From Affinundibacterium nitidum (lineage in GTDB: Bacteria; Pseudomonadota; Gammaproteobacteria; Burkholderiales; Burkholderiaceae_D), in assembly GCF_014284155.1 (NCBI RefSeq), contig NZ_JACOFZ010000008.1, forward strand, positions 62,001-126,000: a DNA stretch of 64,000 nt, in the 5' to 3' direction. Positions within the stretch are counted from its first letter, which is position 1; each line of letters starts with the position of its first letter. Both the position numbers and the translations under genes were made by a program. The notes below the pieces were generated by a model. It saw nothing but the letters and a program-made list of their open reading frames with translations. It was not told where the DNA came from and ran no database searches. This document shows positions 8,268-17,399 of the stretch, in pieces.

Positions 8268-9562
8268 GGGCTCACTTTGCTGATCACAGGTAATTCAAAT
8301 TGTTTCAGCACTAAGTCGCGCAAGATGGTTTGACCATCGCGAGTAAAATGAATGCCATCTTCAGTACGTACTACCACGCTCTTACCGTTTTCTTTTGTGA
8401 TTGTCTTCCGATATTCGTTGACGTCGTCACTTAAGGATTCACGGGTAGAGATATAACGTGACTCACCTTCTCCAAGCGCTTTCGCATAGAGGCTATTCAG
8501 TACTTTCACACCACGATTAATTTTGTCGCGACCCATATTTGGTGCGCCCATCCAAATCACACGTACATGCTGTTGGTGGGCGGTTTGTATGATGCTTTCG
8601 ATACGCGTTAAGTAATTACTTTGCCAGCGTTCAGTACCAAAGCTTTCGTATTTACCGCCTAGTATCATGTCCCAAGTATCGTTCGCGCCGAGGAACACCA
8701 CCAAAACCGATATGCGATCTTTTTCTAGTGTCTTCTTAATGACTGCTGGCCAATCATAGTAGCCAGGATAGGTTAAGCCTGTGCTTTGACGACTAAGGTC
8801 AACCGACTTCACATGCACATTTTGCAAAGCGCGTGCGACATGTGGCGCGACCCCTTGCATCATAGAGTCACCGACGAGTAAGACTTTATCTTGTGGCCCC
8901 AAGACCATACGCCCCTCTTCATTCAAAGGAACGAATTGAGTCAAAGGTGTTTCTATTTTAGCGTCGTCGGTACCCGCGGCCTTACTCAAACTAAGGGCCA
9001 TACCGTCGGCCGCGGCATCGGTGCCAAGTTTAGTTCCGACTTTCGGAGCGGCGGCGGCACTAGCGTCCACATTATTTGAGGCCGTAGTTGATTTCTTCAA
9101 ACTGAGCGGCGCATTTTGCTGCGATACCTTGGTATCGTGAGTAGTATCTTCCGGCAAACCAAACAACAAAACATTGAAACTTTGGATCAAACGTTCCTTG
9201 ACCGTTTGTCTAGGCTTGAGTTGCTCACTCAATTGTTGATCAAGATCTTTGCTCAACTTAGCCCCACTCTGCCAAGCGGGATGGGCGACAGCCTTTGATA
9301 GCCCAAGTTCGAGATGCCTGGTTTGTTGCCAGTATTGGTCCAGCGCATCTTGGCGCATCCAGAACAGCAGTGCCAGACTGCTTGCTAACACCGTTAAAGT
9401 TTGCCAATGACGCGACGTCACCTGAACTTCGGTTTCCATTTCAGGTGGTTGCGATCGTAAAGACTGCGCTGGCATAGGCGTTTCGAGTAAAGCTTTCTTA
9501 GACTCTTTTGTGTGTTGACGATGTTTTTTAGAGTGCTTTTGGTTTTCGTATCCGTCTCGCAT
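8264..9562 (-). CDS. patB: SGNH/DUF459 protein resembling peptidoglycan O-acetyltransferase PatB
   Basis: About 432 residues. The ATG at 9562 has AGGAG seven bases upstream; ATG 9565 and TTG 9568 are also in frame. A basic N-terminal tail is followed by one membrane segment (LTVLASSLALLFW), a low-complexity Ala/Thr/Asp linker, then the SGNH domain: LLVGDSMMQGVAPHV (Ser near 235), VVFLGANDTWDM and TEDGIHFTRDGQ (Asp and His three apart). PatB accepts acetyl from the membrane partner PatA and places it on the C6 hydroxyl of MurNAc in the periplasm. The membrane anchor, DUF459-type blocks and the MBOAT gene four bases upstream fit that role; acetylation of another glycan cannot be excluded. Confidence 0.7.
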   Translation of the reverse strand: MRDGYENQKHSKKHRQHTKESKKALLETPMPAQSLRSQPPEMETEVQVTSRHWQTLTVLASSLALLFWMRQDALDQYWQQTRHLELGLSKAVAHPAWQSGAKLSKDLDQQLSEQLKPRQTVKERLIQSFNVLLFGLPEDTTHDTKVSQQNAPLSLKKSTTASNNVDASAAAAPKVGTKLGTDAAADGMALSLSKAAGTDDAKIETPLTQFVPLNEEGRMVLGPQDKVLLVGDSMMQGVAPHVARALQNVHVKSVDLSRQSTGLTYPGYYDWPAVIKKTLEKDRISVLVVFLGANDTWDMILGGKYESFGTERWQSNYLTRIESIIQTAHQQHVRVIWMGAPNMGRDKINRGVKVLNSLYAKALGEGESRYISTRESLSDDVNEYRKTITKENGKSVVVRTEDGIHFTRDGQTILRDLVLKQFELPVISKVSP

Positions 9563-9571
9563 CATCAACTC

Positions 9572-10963
9572 CTAATACGAGTAATACAAAAACGATGGAA
9601 CGCCAGAAGGTCCCAACAAATGAATCAACAGCACGATTGCCGTGAGAGCGATTGGCTTAATCAAGATCGGTGTGCGCTCCATCAACCAAAGGCTGCGTTG
9701 CTTCCATGATTCTGCATAGACAGAGAGCCAGAAGAACAACAACATCAGAGCAGCACCACCCACCACATCGACGGTCATCGGCGCATCCAAACGGCCAAAG
9801 CCGCGGATGAAATTCATCGCCTCTTGCCAACCATCGGCGCGGAAGAAGATCCAAGCGAAACACACAAAATGGAAAGTGATAATGCCACTCAGCAAACCTT
9901 TAACCTGACGTCCTAAGACTTTTTCGATGATGTTTTGCGCTACCATACCCATGCCGTGTAAAGCACCCCAGATAATGTATTTCAAACTAGCGCCATGCCA
10001 TATTCCACTAATCACCATTGAGCTCAATATCGTCACTTGCGTCATCCACCAACCGCCACGGCTGCCACCCATGGGAATGTACACGTAGTCGCGGATCCAG
10101 CTCGACAAAGAAATGTGCCAACGACGCCAGAACTCTCGCAAATTAACGGCAAGGTAGGGGAAGTTAAAATTGTCTTTCAACTGATAGCCCAGTAGCAAGG
10201 CCATCGCGATGACCAAATCGGAATAGCCACTAAAGTCAAAATAAATTTGAATGGCAAACGCATAGGCTCCCATCAGCAGCTCTGGCGCTTGATAAGCATC
10301 GGGATTAGCGAACATAGGGTTGACCCAGGTCTCGGAAATCCAAGTGGCTAGCCATACTTTTTTAACCAGTGCGGAAATCAATAACCAGAAAATCAAATCG
10401 CCCTTCACCAATTTGCGCGTTTGTGGCAGTTCGATCTGCGCCAGTAAATCGCTTGCACGGCAAATTGGGCCAGCAAACAGGGTCGGGAAAAAAGCGAGGT
10501 AGAGTGCGCTATCGAGCGGCTTTGCCGGTTCGCGTTCGGCGCGTGCAACTGCCACCAAATAGGCGATGGCTTGAAACGTATAAAAAGAAATCCCAACAGG
10601 AAGCAGAATATCTAAAGCAGGAATCGACCATGAGAGTTTGAAGTATTCTGCGGCAGCCAAAAAACCATCGCGACAAAAATCAAAATACTTAAATACCGCC
10701 AAATTCAATACGGAAGCAAAAATCCCGAGTCCACAGATGAATTTCCGCTGTTGGGGCTGCGACTGCACCCATTTCAGCAAACCCAGCATACAGGTGGTGT
10801 AGATCGCTAAAATCACACCAAAGCGCAAGTCCAAAGACGCATAGATAGCGTAACTGGCTAATAGCAAACTGATCTTTTGTAGGGTGGTCCACCGGTTCAG
10901 TGACCAATACAAAATAAGAAATACCAAAAAGGTAAACGCAAACTCGGGTGACAGATAACTCAT
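9572..10963 (-). CDS. patA: MBOAT O-acyltransferase resembling PatA/AlgI
   Basis: About 463 residues from the ATG at 10963; a 27-residue in-frame extension to 11044 is less likely because MSYLSPEFAFTFLVFLILYWSL begins like other AlgI/PatA proteins. It is a polytopic membrane protein with the MBOAT signatures NLREFWRRWHISLSSWIRDYVYIPMGG, SGIWHG and the WGALHG motif that holds the conserved active-site His. MBOAT proteins of this type move acetyl groups from the cytoplasm across the inner membrane to an SGNH partner. Three genes in a row (MBOAT, DUF459 SGNH, Ape1-like SGNH) argue for peptidoglycan rather than alginate acetylation. No polysaccharide synthase is adjacent. Confidence 0.75.
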   Translation of the reverse strand: MSYLSPEFAFTFLVFLILYWSLNRWTTLQKISLLLASYAIYASLDLRFGVILAIYTTCMLGLLKWVQSQPQQRKFICGLGIFASVLNLAVFKYFDFCRDGFLAAAEYFKLSWSIPALDILLPVGISFYTFQAIAYLVAVARAEREPAKPLDSALYLAFFPTLFAGPICRASDLLAQIELPQTRKLVKGDLIFWLLISALVKKVWLATWISETWVNPMFANPDAYQAPELLMGAYAFAIQIYFDFSGYSDLVIAMALLLGYQLKDNFNFPYLAVNLREFWRRWHISLSSWIRDYVYIPMGGSRGGWWMTQVTILSSMVISGIWHGASLKYIIWGALHGMGMVAQNIIEKVLGRQVKGLLSGIITFHFVCFAWIFFRADGWQEAMNFIRGFGRLDAPMTVDVVGGAALMLLFFWLSVYAESWKQRSLWLMERTPILIKPIALTAIVLLIHLLGPSGVPSFLYYSY

Positions 10964-11227
10964 GCTGAATTCTAAAAGACAAAGTACGGGACGTTCTACT
11001 GCAAGGCCGAATCTAACGCCCCATTCGGATGAATAGGGCTTCAACGATAATGAAAAAACGCGTTCCTGCCAAAGAATTCACAACAGTCTGACTGCTATTT
11101 TGACTACCAATTGATCTAGCAAAAACTTAAAGTTTTTTCATTTGTACTTTGCTACAAACGAAGAGCTGAACTTTGCAGTATTGCGCTGCTTTTTGCAATA
11201 GCTAATCGCCTTGAATGTCGCATGTTT

Positions 11228-11251
11228 ACTCGCTTTTTTTCAAAAGCGAGT
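11228..11251. terminator. Perfect 10-bp hairpin downstream of the lipoprotein hydrolase gene
   Basis: ACTCGCTTTT at 11228-11237 pairs with AAAAGCGAGT at 11242-11251 around TTTC. It lies 33 bases past the stop of the minus-strand hydrolase gene, so it may end that transcript, though no T-run follows. The rest of the 320-base gap to the MBOAT gene (10964-11283) shows nothing else I can name; a promoter for the acetylation operon should lie there. Confidence 0.4.
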
Positions 11252-11283
11252 ATCACGGCTTCAAAATTCAGCTGAGCGATGCG

Positions 11284-12144
11284 TTATTGTGGAGAATCGT
11301 TGATGAAACTGCAAAAAGCTCTCTGCACTTCCGCTTTGTTCATCATGCCGGAATGGGGGCCATTTTTGACTAGCACTAATTGCTTTTTCGCAGAAGGAAT
11401 CGCATCGAAGACTTTCTTTCCGAGTTCAGGTCCGAACAAGTCATCGTTTTCACCAACAATCACCAGACTTTTTTGCTGGAATTGCGATACCGCTTTGGCA
11501 TTATTGACCAATAAGGTAGACGGCTCGAAGCTAAATCGTACGAAAGGCACGGCATACCAAGGTGTTTTGTAGTCAACCACGTCAGGGATGGTGGTCGCGG
11601 TCGCTTCGAGGATTACGCCATCCACGCTACGATTTTGCATGATATAGCCCGTCATAAAGCTACCGAGAGATTGCCCATGAAGATAGAGTTTGCCATTCGT
11701 ATTTTTGCGTACGTCATCGTAAATACGCAGAGCATCTTCTTGCAGGCTCTGAATCGTAGGCTCACCCTTGGTGCGACCATAACCGCGGTAATCAAAACTC
11801 ACAATGTTTGGCGTGCAAGCGCTGGTTTGGCGAACAAGACTCTTTAAGCTTTCGTCCGCATGAGATAGGTTGCCACCAAAATACAGGATGGTTGGACTAT
11901 TACCATCGACGCGCATTTGCAAACCATTCAGGCTAAGCTCAGCTTCGACCGGAATGGATTTCTCAACTAGCTGTGTGTTTGGCTTAATTTTTTGCAGGTC
12001 TTCATTCGTCAACGGTGCTTTACGCTGATAACCCGTTAATTTATCTGGTCGAATAAATTGCTTTTCATCGACGTTGACAGATATACATGCACTCAAGCTG
12101 CTTGCCATTAGAAGCGCTATAGCAGTAGTGTGAATTTGCCGCAT
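11284..12144 (-). CDS. Lipoprotein alpha/beta hydrolase
   Basis: A 286-residue protein with ATG at 12144 and GGAG six to seven bases upstream. The N-terminus has a lipoprotein signal with lipobox L-S-A-C20. An alpha/beta hydrolase fold is indicated by LYFGGNLSHAD (oxyanion strand), FDYRGYGRTKG, the nucleophile elbow GQS158LGS, an acidic residue in GENDD and the His of GPH263SGM. It resembles DUF-type serine esterase/peptidase lipoproteins of the inner or outer membrane. The substrate is not visible. It is transcribed alone, downstream of priA. Confidence 0.78.
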   Translation of the reverse strand: MRQIHTTAIALLMASSLSACISVNVDEKQFIRPDKLTGYQRKAPLTNEDLQKIKPNTQLVEKSIPVEAELSLNGLQMRVDGNSPTILYFGGNLSHADESLKSLVRQTSACTPNIVSFDYRGYGRTKGEPTIQSLQEDALRIYDDVRKNTNGKLYLHGQSLGSFMTGYIMQNRSVDGVILEATATTIPDVVDYKTPWYAVPFVRFSFEPSTLLVNNAKAVSQFQQKSLVIVGENDDLFGPELGKKVFDAIPSAKKQLVLVKNGPHSGMMNKAEVQRAFCSFINDSPQ

Positions 12145-12325
12145 GAATTTCTCCTTGTAGACTTCATGAAAATGGGATCTCTTTTATTGTTGCCTTTGTT
12201 ATTGCCAGCAGCAAAACAAAACTGCAATAAAAAGCTAGCATTTTCATTATGATCTACAGATTTTTCAAGCCCATTTCATCACATACGTCGCCAAGTTCAT
12301 CCCCATCTAAATGATCAGTGCAGTT

Positions 12326-14350
12326 TTAGATATCAACCGGATCGATTTCCACGCCCCATTTCACTCTGGTTTTCATCGCCCGCAGCGTGGAAATCCATTC
12401 CTTGAGGAAGACTTGTAAAGCAGGACGCGAGGTCGACTCCACCAACAGTTGTGCTCGGTCCATATTATGAACACGGGTCATGGTCATGGGGATGGGATCG
12501 TTGATGGTGATGCCGTGATGCATGGTGCAATGAGCAGCCTCCTGCAGAAAAGCGATCGCCGTTTCCAACTCTCTCGCCTCTGCCCGTAGCAAAGCCTGAT
12601 ATATAAACGGTGGCATTGCCGCTTGTTGACGTTCTTCCAACAAGTCATCAGCAAAACGGTGGTAATCGTGAGCCATCAATGCATGATACAGAGGATGATC
12701 GGGATAACGGGTTTGAATCAAGACTTCGCTCGCATTGCCGCCCTCTTTTTGCGCAGCCCTTCCTGCACGACCAGCAACCTGCATCAATTGGGCAAATAGA
12801 CGCTCACTGGCACGGAAGTCTTGCGAAAACAAAGCGCTGTCGGGGTTCAAAGCAGCGACTAAAGTCAGATTCTTAAAATCATGTCCTTTTGCTACCATTT
12901 GGGTACCGATCAAAATATCGACCTCGCCACGGTGCACCGTATCAAAGGCGGCCTCTGCACTACCCTTCAATCGGGTCGAATCTGCATCGATCCTAAAGAT
13001 TCGCGCATCAGGAAAGACGCTGTGTAGCCCTTCTTCCAGGCGTTGTGTGCCACGACCCAATGGTTGTAAATCAATGTTGCCGCAAGTCGGGCAAGCACGG
13101 GTAATCCGTTGCTCCAAACCGCAATGATGGCAGCGCAATTTTTTATCGGGTTTGTGCAAAACCATATGCGCCGTGCATCGTGTACAGTTGCTAATCCAAC
13201 CACATGAATCACAATGCAGGACCGGTGCATATCCGCGTCGATTGAGGAACAGTAGTGATTGCTCACCTTTCTCCAAACGCTGACGTATTGCGGCTACCAA
13301 TCTTTGGGTTAAGCCTTCAGACGGCTTCTCACGCTCGGTATTGATAATCTTCACCACCGGTAAAACAGCATCTTTCACCGCTCGTTCCCGCAACTCCAAC
13401 TTGCGGTAACGCCCCGCTTTACTATGTTGCCAAGTCTCTAAAGAAGGTGTCGCAGAGCCCAAAACCACAGGAATCGCTAACTGATGCGCTCGCCAAACTG
13501 CAAGGTCACGCGCCGAATAACGCAAACCTTCTTGTTGCTTATAAGAAGGGTCATGCTCTTCATCGATGACGATCATTTGCAGATGCGGCAACGATGACAA
13601 AATTGCCAGACGTGTACCGAGAATAATCCTCGCTTGACCAGTGTGCGCGGCTAGCCAGTGGAGTAGGCGCTCACCTTCAGCCATCCCGCTATGCAAAGTG
13701 GAGATTTGAATTCCCGCAAAGCGTTGGCGGATATTCGCTTCGAGTTGCGGCGTTAAATTAATTTCTGGCACCAAAATGAGCACTTGGCTGGTATTGTCAC
13801 GCGCCAAGATTTTAGCGGTGGCCTGCAAATACACTTCGGTCTTACCGCTGCCGGTGACGCCATGCAATAAAAAAGCAGCGAAGCCTGGCTGCCCCACAAT
13901 CTGCTCTACCGCGGCGTGTTGCTCAGCATTTAATTGTTTCTCTTGCAAAACTTCTGGCGCCGCGTCCAACTTAAGCTTAGTCAGCTTCTTCAAATTGCGG
14001 TCCAACGACACGGGCTTTAGGGCACGCAAATTCTTAGGAAGTGCGGGAATCGCCACCTCACCTAATGGCCGTTGGTAATAGTCGGCCGCAAAACGGCAAA
14101 GGTCTATCCACTGATTTGATAAGGCGGGGCATTGCTGGCGAACTGCCAATACGTCTTTGATTTTATCGGCGGGCACCTCTGTGCTTCGATTGACCGCCAC
14201 AATCAAACCCGCTATTTCTTGCCGTCCAAATGGCACTAAAGCGATCTGACCGACCTCAGGGCGTGGCTCGTCCGCCACCGCCAGCCAACGATAATCGAAG
14301 AGTCTGTCAAGTGGGGTATCGAGAGCAATAGTGAGGTAAAAGGGTTCCAC
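12326..14350 (-). CDS. priA: Primosomal replication restart helicase PriA
   Basis: A 674-residue helicase starting at a GTG (14350) followed by EPFYLTIALDTPLDRLFDYRWL, the usual PriA N-terminal fork-binding domain. Walker A is GVTGSGKT (164-171) and Walker B is DEEH (263-266), a DEAH-type box. Eight zinc cysteines are all present (C380, C383, C389, C392, C407, C410, C420, C423), then helicase motifs IGTQMVAKGHDF and QVAGRAGR. PriA recognises stalled forks and D-loops, unwinds the lagging strand and loads DnaB through PriB/DnaT or PriC. It lies downstream of hemE on the same strand, a pair that is common in Burkholderiales. Confidence 0.97.
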   Translation of the reverse strand: MEPFYLTIALDTPLDRLFDYRWLAVADEPRPEVGQIALVPFGRQEIAGLIVAVNRSTEVPADKIKDVLAVRQQCPALSNQWIDLCRFAADYYQRPLGEVAIPALPKNLRALKPVSLDRNLKKLTKLKLDAAPEVLQEKQLNAEQHAAVEQIVGQPGFAAFLLHGVTGSGKTEVYLQATAKILARDNTSQVLILVPEINLTPQLEANIRQRFAGIQISTLHSGMAEGERLLHWLAAHTGQARIILGTRLAILSSLPHLQMIVIDEEHDPSYKQQEGLRYSARDLAVWRAHQLAIPVVLGSATPSLETWQHSKAGRYRKLELRERAVKDAVLPVVKIINTEREKPSEGLTQRLVAAIRQRLEKGEQSLLFLNRRGYAPVLHCDSCGWISNCTRCTAHMVLHKPDKKLRCHHCGLEQRITRACPTCGNIDLQPLGRGTQRLEEGLHSVFPDARIFRIDADSTRLKGSAEAAFDTVHRGEVDILIGTQMVAKGHDFKNLTLVAALNPDSALFSQDFRASERLFAQLMQVAGRAGRAAQKEGGNASEVLIQTRYPDHPLYHALMAHDYHRFADDLLEERQQAAMPPFIYQALLRAEARELETAIAFLQEAAHCTMHHGITINDPIPMTMTRVHNMDRAQLLVESTSRPALQVFLKEWISTLRAMKTRVKWGVEIDPVDI

Positions 14351-14410
14351 GAACTTAATGTAAGGCTTGAGATATTGCGCTAACTATCGGTTTCATATGG
14401 TCTTTTTATA

Positions 14411-14648
14411 CTATCCACAGCTTTTGTGGATAACTTTGTGGACAAGCACGTCTTGACACGCGGCAGGCCTAGATTTGATGCGGGTTTCAATAGATTGCAC
14501 ATTTGCGATGCACAAAAAAACTCATTTAAAATCAATAACTTACAAATGCATACTTTAGGCGAAAAACAAATATTCAAGGAATTTTTTTGTTTGTCGTTTT
14601 TTGTGAATAAGTACTGGAATTAGGTAGCCAATATGCCACTTATCCACC
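14411..14648. other. Cluster of DnaA-box-like motifs between hemE and priA
   Basis: In 240 bases there are two exact matches to the DnaA box TTATNCACA or its complement (14425-14433 TGTGGATAA; 14602-14610 TGTGAATAA) and three one-mismatch forms (14411-14419 CTATCCACA, 14437-14445 TGTGGACAA, 14640-14648 TTATCCACC). An A/T-rich stretch lies at 14510-14605. The rest of the 457-base gap (14351-14807) has no gene I can support. It could be part of an origin, a DnaA-titrating site or DnaA-dependent control of priA. Confidence 0.5.
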
Positions 14649-14807
14649 GCTATTCATCGCGATTTCTACCGACTTTTACTCGCCAAGCCGCATGGGCTCT
14701 AGCTTTTGCAAAGCAACATGCTTGATTTGCGCCTATTGCCATCCACTTCGGTTCAAAACGCATATTTTTATGCTGCTTTGAACCGTCATGTCTTAATACT
14801 TACTAAC

Positions 14808-15893
14808 TTAGGCTTGACGTTGCTGGCGGCTTACTTCATGTACCGTTTCTACCAACACGGTTACTGCATCTGGTGAAGTAAATTGGGAAATGCCGTGGCC
14901 GAGGTTAAACACATGACCATGACCCGCGCTAGGTTTGCCATAGGATTGCAAGGCAGCTGTCACTTGTTGACGAATTTGCTCGGGTTCCGCAAACAAAACC
15001 GCTGGATCCAAATTACCTTGTAAAGCCACTTTGTCGCCCACGCGCGCACGCGCTTGGCCCAAGTTGACTGTCCAATCTAAACCCAAAGCATCAGCACCGA
15101 TATCCGCGATTTGCTCTAACCACAATCCGCCACCTTTGGTGAATACGATACATGGAATGCGCTGACCATCTTTTTCACGCTGTAACTTGTTGACGATGTC
15201 TTGCATGTATTTCAATGAAAAACGCTGATATGCGCCATCAGCCAGGGCACCGCCCCAACTATCAAAAATCATCACCGCTTGCGCACCAGCATCGATTTGG
15301 GCATTCAAATACGTTGCTACCGCCTCTGCATTCAGCGTCAAAATGCGTTCCAAGAGATCTGGGCGCTTGTACATCATGGCTTTGATGCCATGGAACTCAC
15401 GCGAACCTTGGCCTTCGACCATATAGCAAGCCAAGGTCCATGGGCTACCAGAAAAGCCAATCAAAGGCACGCGACCATCCAAGGTCTTACGAATTTGGGT
15501 GACTGCGTCAAACACATATTGCAGGCTACCTTCTGGCGGCACCTCCAAAGCCATAATCGCTTTTTCGTCTTTCAACGGACGTTCAAACTTTGGCCCTTCG
15601 CCTTCTTCAAAGTACAAACCCAAACCCATCGCGTCTGGCACGGTCAAAATATCTGAAAACAAGATTGCCGCATCGAGCTTGAACCGATCCAAAGGTTGAA
15701 TCGTCACTTCCGTCGCAAAATCAGGATTCTTCGCCAAACTCATAAACGAACCCGCACCTTTGCGTGTTGCGCGGTATTCAGGCAAGTAACGTCCCGCCTG
15801 ACGCATCAACCACAAAGGTGTGTATTCAGTTTCTTGACGCAACAAGGCGCGCAAAAAGGTATCGTTTTTGAGAGGAGCAAAAGTGTTAGACAT
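14808..15893 (-). CDS. hemE: Uroporphyrinogen decarboxylase
   Basis: A 361-residue cytoplasmic enzyme. The N-terminal signature [16 protein letters not shown] carries the two Arg that bind substrate carboxylates (R31, R35), followed by [16 protein letters not shown] with the catalytic Asp, [16 protein letters not shown], and [17 protein letters not shown]. HemE removes four acetate carboxyls from uroporphyrinogen III to give coproporphyrinogen III in haem synthesis. Length and motif order match the family. It lies upstream of priA with the DnaA-box cluster between them. Confidence 0.97.
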   Translation of the reverse strand: MSNTFAPLKNDTFLRALLRQETEYTPLWLMRQAGRYLPEYRATRKGAGSFMSLAKNPDFATEVTIQPLDRFKLDAAILFSDILTVPDAMGLGLYFEEGEGPKFERPLKDEKAIMALEVPPEGSLQYVFDAVTQIRKTLDGRVPLIGFSGSPWTLACYMVEGQGSREFHGIKAMMYKRPDLLERILTLNAEAVATYLNAQIDAGAQAVMIFDSWGGALADGAYQRFSLKYMQDIVNKLQREKDGQRIPCIVFTKGGGLWLEQIADIGADALGLDWTVNLGQARARVGDKVALQGNLDPAVLFAEPEQIRQQVTAALQSYGKPSAGHGHVFNLGHGISQFTSPDAVTVLVETVHEVSRQQRQA

Positions 15894-16075
15894 GGGATGC
15901 TTTCGTATAGCAAGAATTCAGTAATCCGCTATTATCCCCGATCTCGCGTTAAACCGCCTATGTAAAAAATCAAGCTTGTGCTTTATAGACAGCTCGTTAA
16001 ATCGTTCCGGTATAACTTGCCAAAGGCAAAAAACACCCCCAAAAAGGCCGCTCAGAGCTCCAAAAAATTGATTTC

Positions 16076-16103
16076 TTGACTAGATGATGCTTGTTGATAG
16101 AAT
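16076..16103 (+). promoter_or_regulatory. Sigma-70-like promoter upstream of the 16.2 kb membrane protein
   Basis: TTGACT (16076-16081) and TAGAAT (16098-16103) are separated by 16 bases, five of six matches in each box. Transcription would start near 16110 and leave a leader of about 120 bases before the ATG at 16233. The leader contains a short hairpin, TTGGGG (16185-16190) with CCCCAA (16198-16203). The rest of the hemE-side gap (15894-16075) shows nothing clear. Confidence 0.45.
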
Positions 16104-16232
16104 GCGCTTAGCTTAATTGGTATGTATCACTTTTTTGACATTGTGTAGTCAAGCAACGCTCTAGCGCGGTTAAGTCAGGGCGTGTTGGGGCACCGCTCCC
16201 CAATAAGTAAAACAATCAAGATTTATCCCTAT

Positions 16233-16610
16233 ATGCTTAGAATTCTCATCGGCTTCATCTACGCAGCCCTCTGGTTTCCTACCACTGTCTTCATCTTCAC
16301 TGAATATGTCTACAAAATTAATGGAGGAATTGAGGCCTTTTTATTTTCGCTCTCCATTACCGGGCCAGCCGTGCTCATATCGATGCCGATCTTTTACTTG
16401 ATAAGACACCACAAGCCGATTCAACTTCTTGATTGTTTACTGGCCGGTCTACTTATTCCCATCTTGATTTTGATCGGGTTTGGCACCGTCACCAGCTTTG
16501 CTATTGCAACTCCTCTAGCACCACTGTGTATTGGCGTCGGAATGATCTCCGCAATCGTCTTTTGGGTGGTCGGCGTACGTCAGACTTTGAACTCTAGTTT
16601 CTACCAATGA
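16233..16610 (+). CDS. Small hypothetical membrane protein
   Basis: About 125 residues from the ATG at 16233; a GTG at 16182 would add 17 residues but would put a hairpin over the start. Four hydrophobic segments are visible (ILIGFIYAALWFPTTVFIF, ALLFSLSITGPAVLISMPI-like, LLAGLLIPILILIGFGTV, LCIGVGMISAIVFWVVG), so it is an inner-membrane protein. No known family or motif was recognised. The next gene, also a small membrane protein, follows by 34 bases in the same direction. Confidence 0.55.
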   Translation: MLRILIGFIYAALWFPTTVFIFTEYVYKINGGIEAFLFSLSITGPAVLISMPIFYLIRHHKPIQLLDCLLAGLLIPILILIGFGTVTSFAIATPLAPLCIGVGMISAIVFWVVGVRQTLNSSFYQ

Positions 16611-16644
16611 ATCCGCCAAACTGCGGGCACCTATTCATAACATC

Positions 16645-17016
16645 ATGAACCGAATCACAACATCACGCTGGCTTCTCATCATCTTTCTATGCACCGCTAT
16701 GCTTGAAACATACAACATCTCAGTGCAAGGCTTTTCGGATAAACCGGTAGTAAGAATTCTTTTACTTGGCTATTTGTTTTTCCTTACCATCAAACGTGTG
16801 CAATGGGCTCGCTTTGTGCTCGCTACCTTATATGTTCTAGGTGGTGTGATTGGAATCAACGCATTTAGTTCTGGCGTGCCCAGCTCAAATTCTTGGATAC
16901 TTGGTGGCTTTGGAGTTTTTTGTGTACTGGCATCTGTCTTTCTCGTCAGATCTAAGGCCTTAAATGAGCCAATAGTCATCAAGGAAAACAACGATACTAT
17001 CGGCCTCGACCTTTAA
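16645..17016 (+). CDS. Small hypothetical membrane protein
   Basis: 123 residues starting MNRITTSRWLLIIFLCTAML. Three or four transmembrane segments are visible (WLLIIFLCTAMLETY, ILLLGYLFFLTI, FVLATLYVLGGVIGI, SWILGGFGVFCVLASVFLV), and the charged C-terminal tail is probably cytoplasmic. It has no motif I recognise. It sits between another small membrane protein and the monooxygenase-like gene, 26 bases before the latter, so these three genes may form one transcript. Confidence 0.6.
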   Translation: MNRITTSRWLLIIFLCTAMLETYNISVQGFSDKPVVRILLLGYLFFLTIKRVQWARFVLATLYVLGGVIGINAFSSGVPSSNSWILGGFGVFCVLASVFLVRSKALNEPIVIKENNDTIGLDL

Positions 17017-17042
17017 TACCCTCAACTAAAATAAGGAAAAAC

Positions 17043-17339
17043 ATGTACGGAATTATCGGAAAAATGAAAGCCACGTCAGGAAAACGTGAGGCTCTCGCGG
17101 CCATCTTGCTCGAGGGTCTTAAAGACATGCCTGGATGCTTGAGTTACATTGTTGCGCAAGACCCGACCGATCTTGATTCTCTGTGGATTACTGAGGTGTG
17201 GGATACGCAAGACAGCCATAGGGCTTCACTTGCGCTGCCCTCGGTCCAGCATGCAATTGCGCTCGGGAGACCGCTCATTGCTGGTTTTGGCGAACGCTTT
17301 GAAACTACACCGCTTGGTGGTCAAGGCTTAGGGAAATAA
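17043..17339 (+). CDS. ABM-family putative quinol monooxygenase
   Basis: A 98-residue protein with a good ribosome site (AAGGA seven bases before the ATG). The sequence MYGIIGKMKATSGKREALAAILLEGLKDMPGCLSYIVAQDPTD, then LWITEVWDTQDSHRASL, is a typical antibiotic-biosynthesis-monooxygenase (ABM) ferredoxin-like fold, one domain per chain and usually dimeric. Family members such as YgiN oxidise quinols, while others bind haem or act as stress-related proteins with no known substrate. Nothing nearby fixes the role here. Confidence 0.82.
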   Translation: MYGIIGKMKATSGKREALAAILLEGLKDMPGCLSYIVAQDPTDLDSLWITEVWDTQDSHRASLALPSVQHAIALGRPLIAGFGERFETTPLGGQGLGK

Positions 17340-17399
17340 GGATTTCCTGAAGAAGCTAGAGTTCCTATTCATCTAGCATTGAGTTGTGCCAACGCAAGG

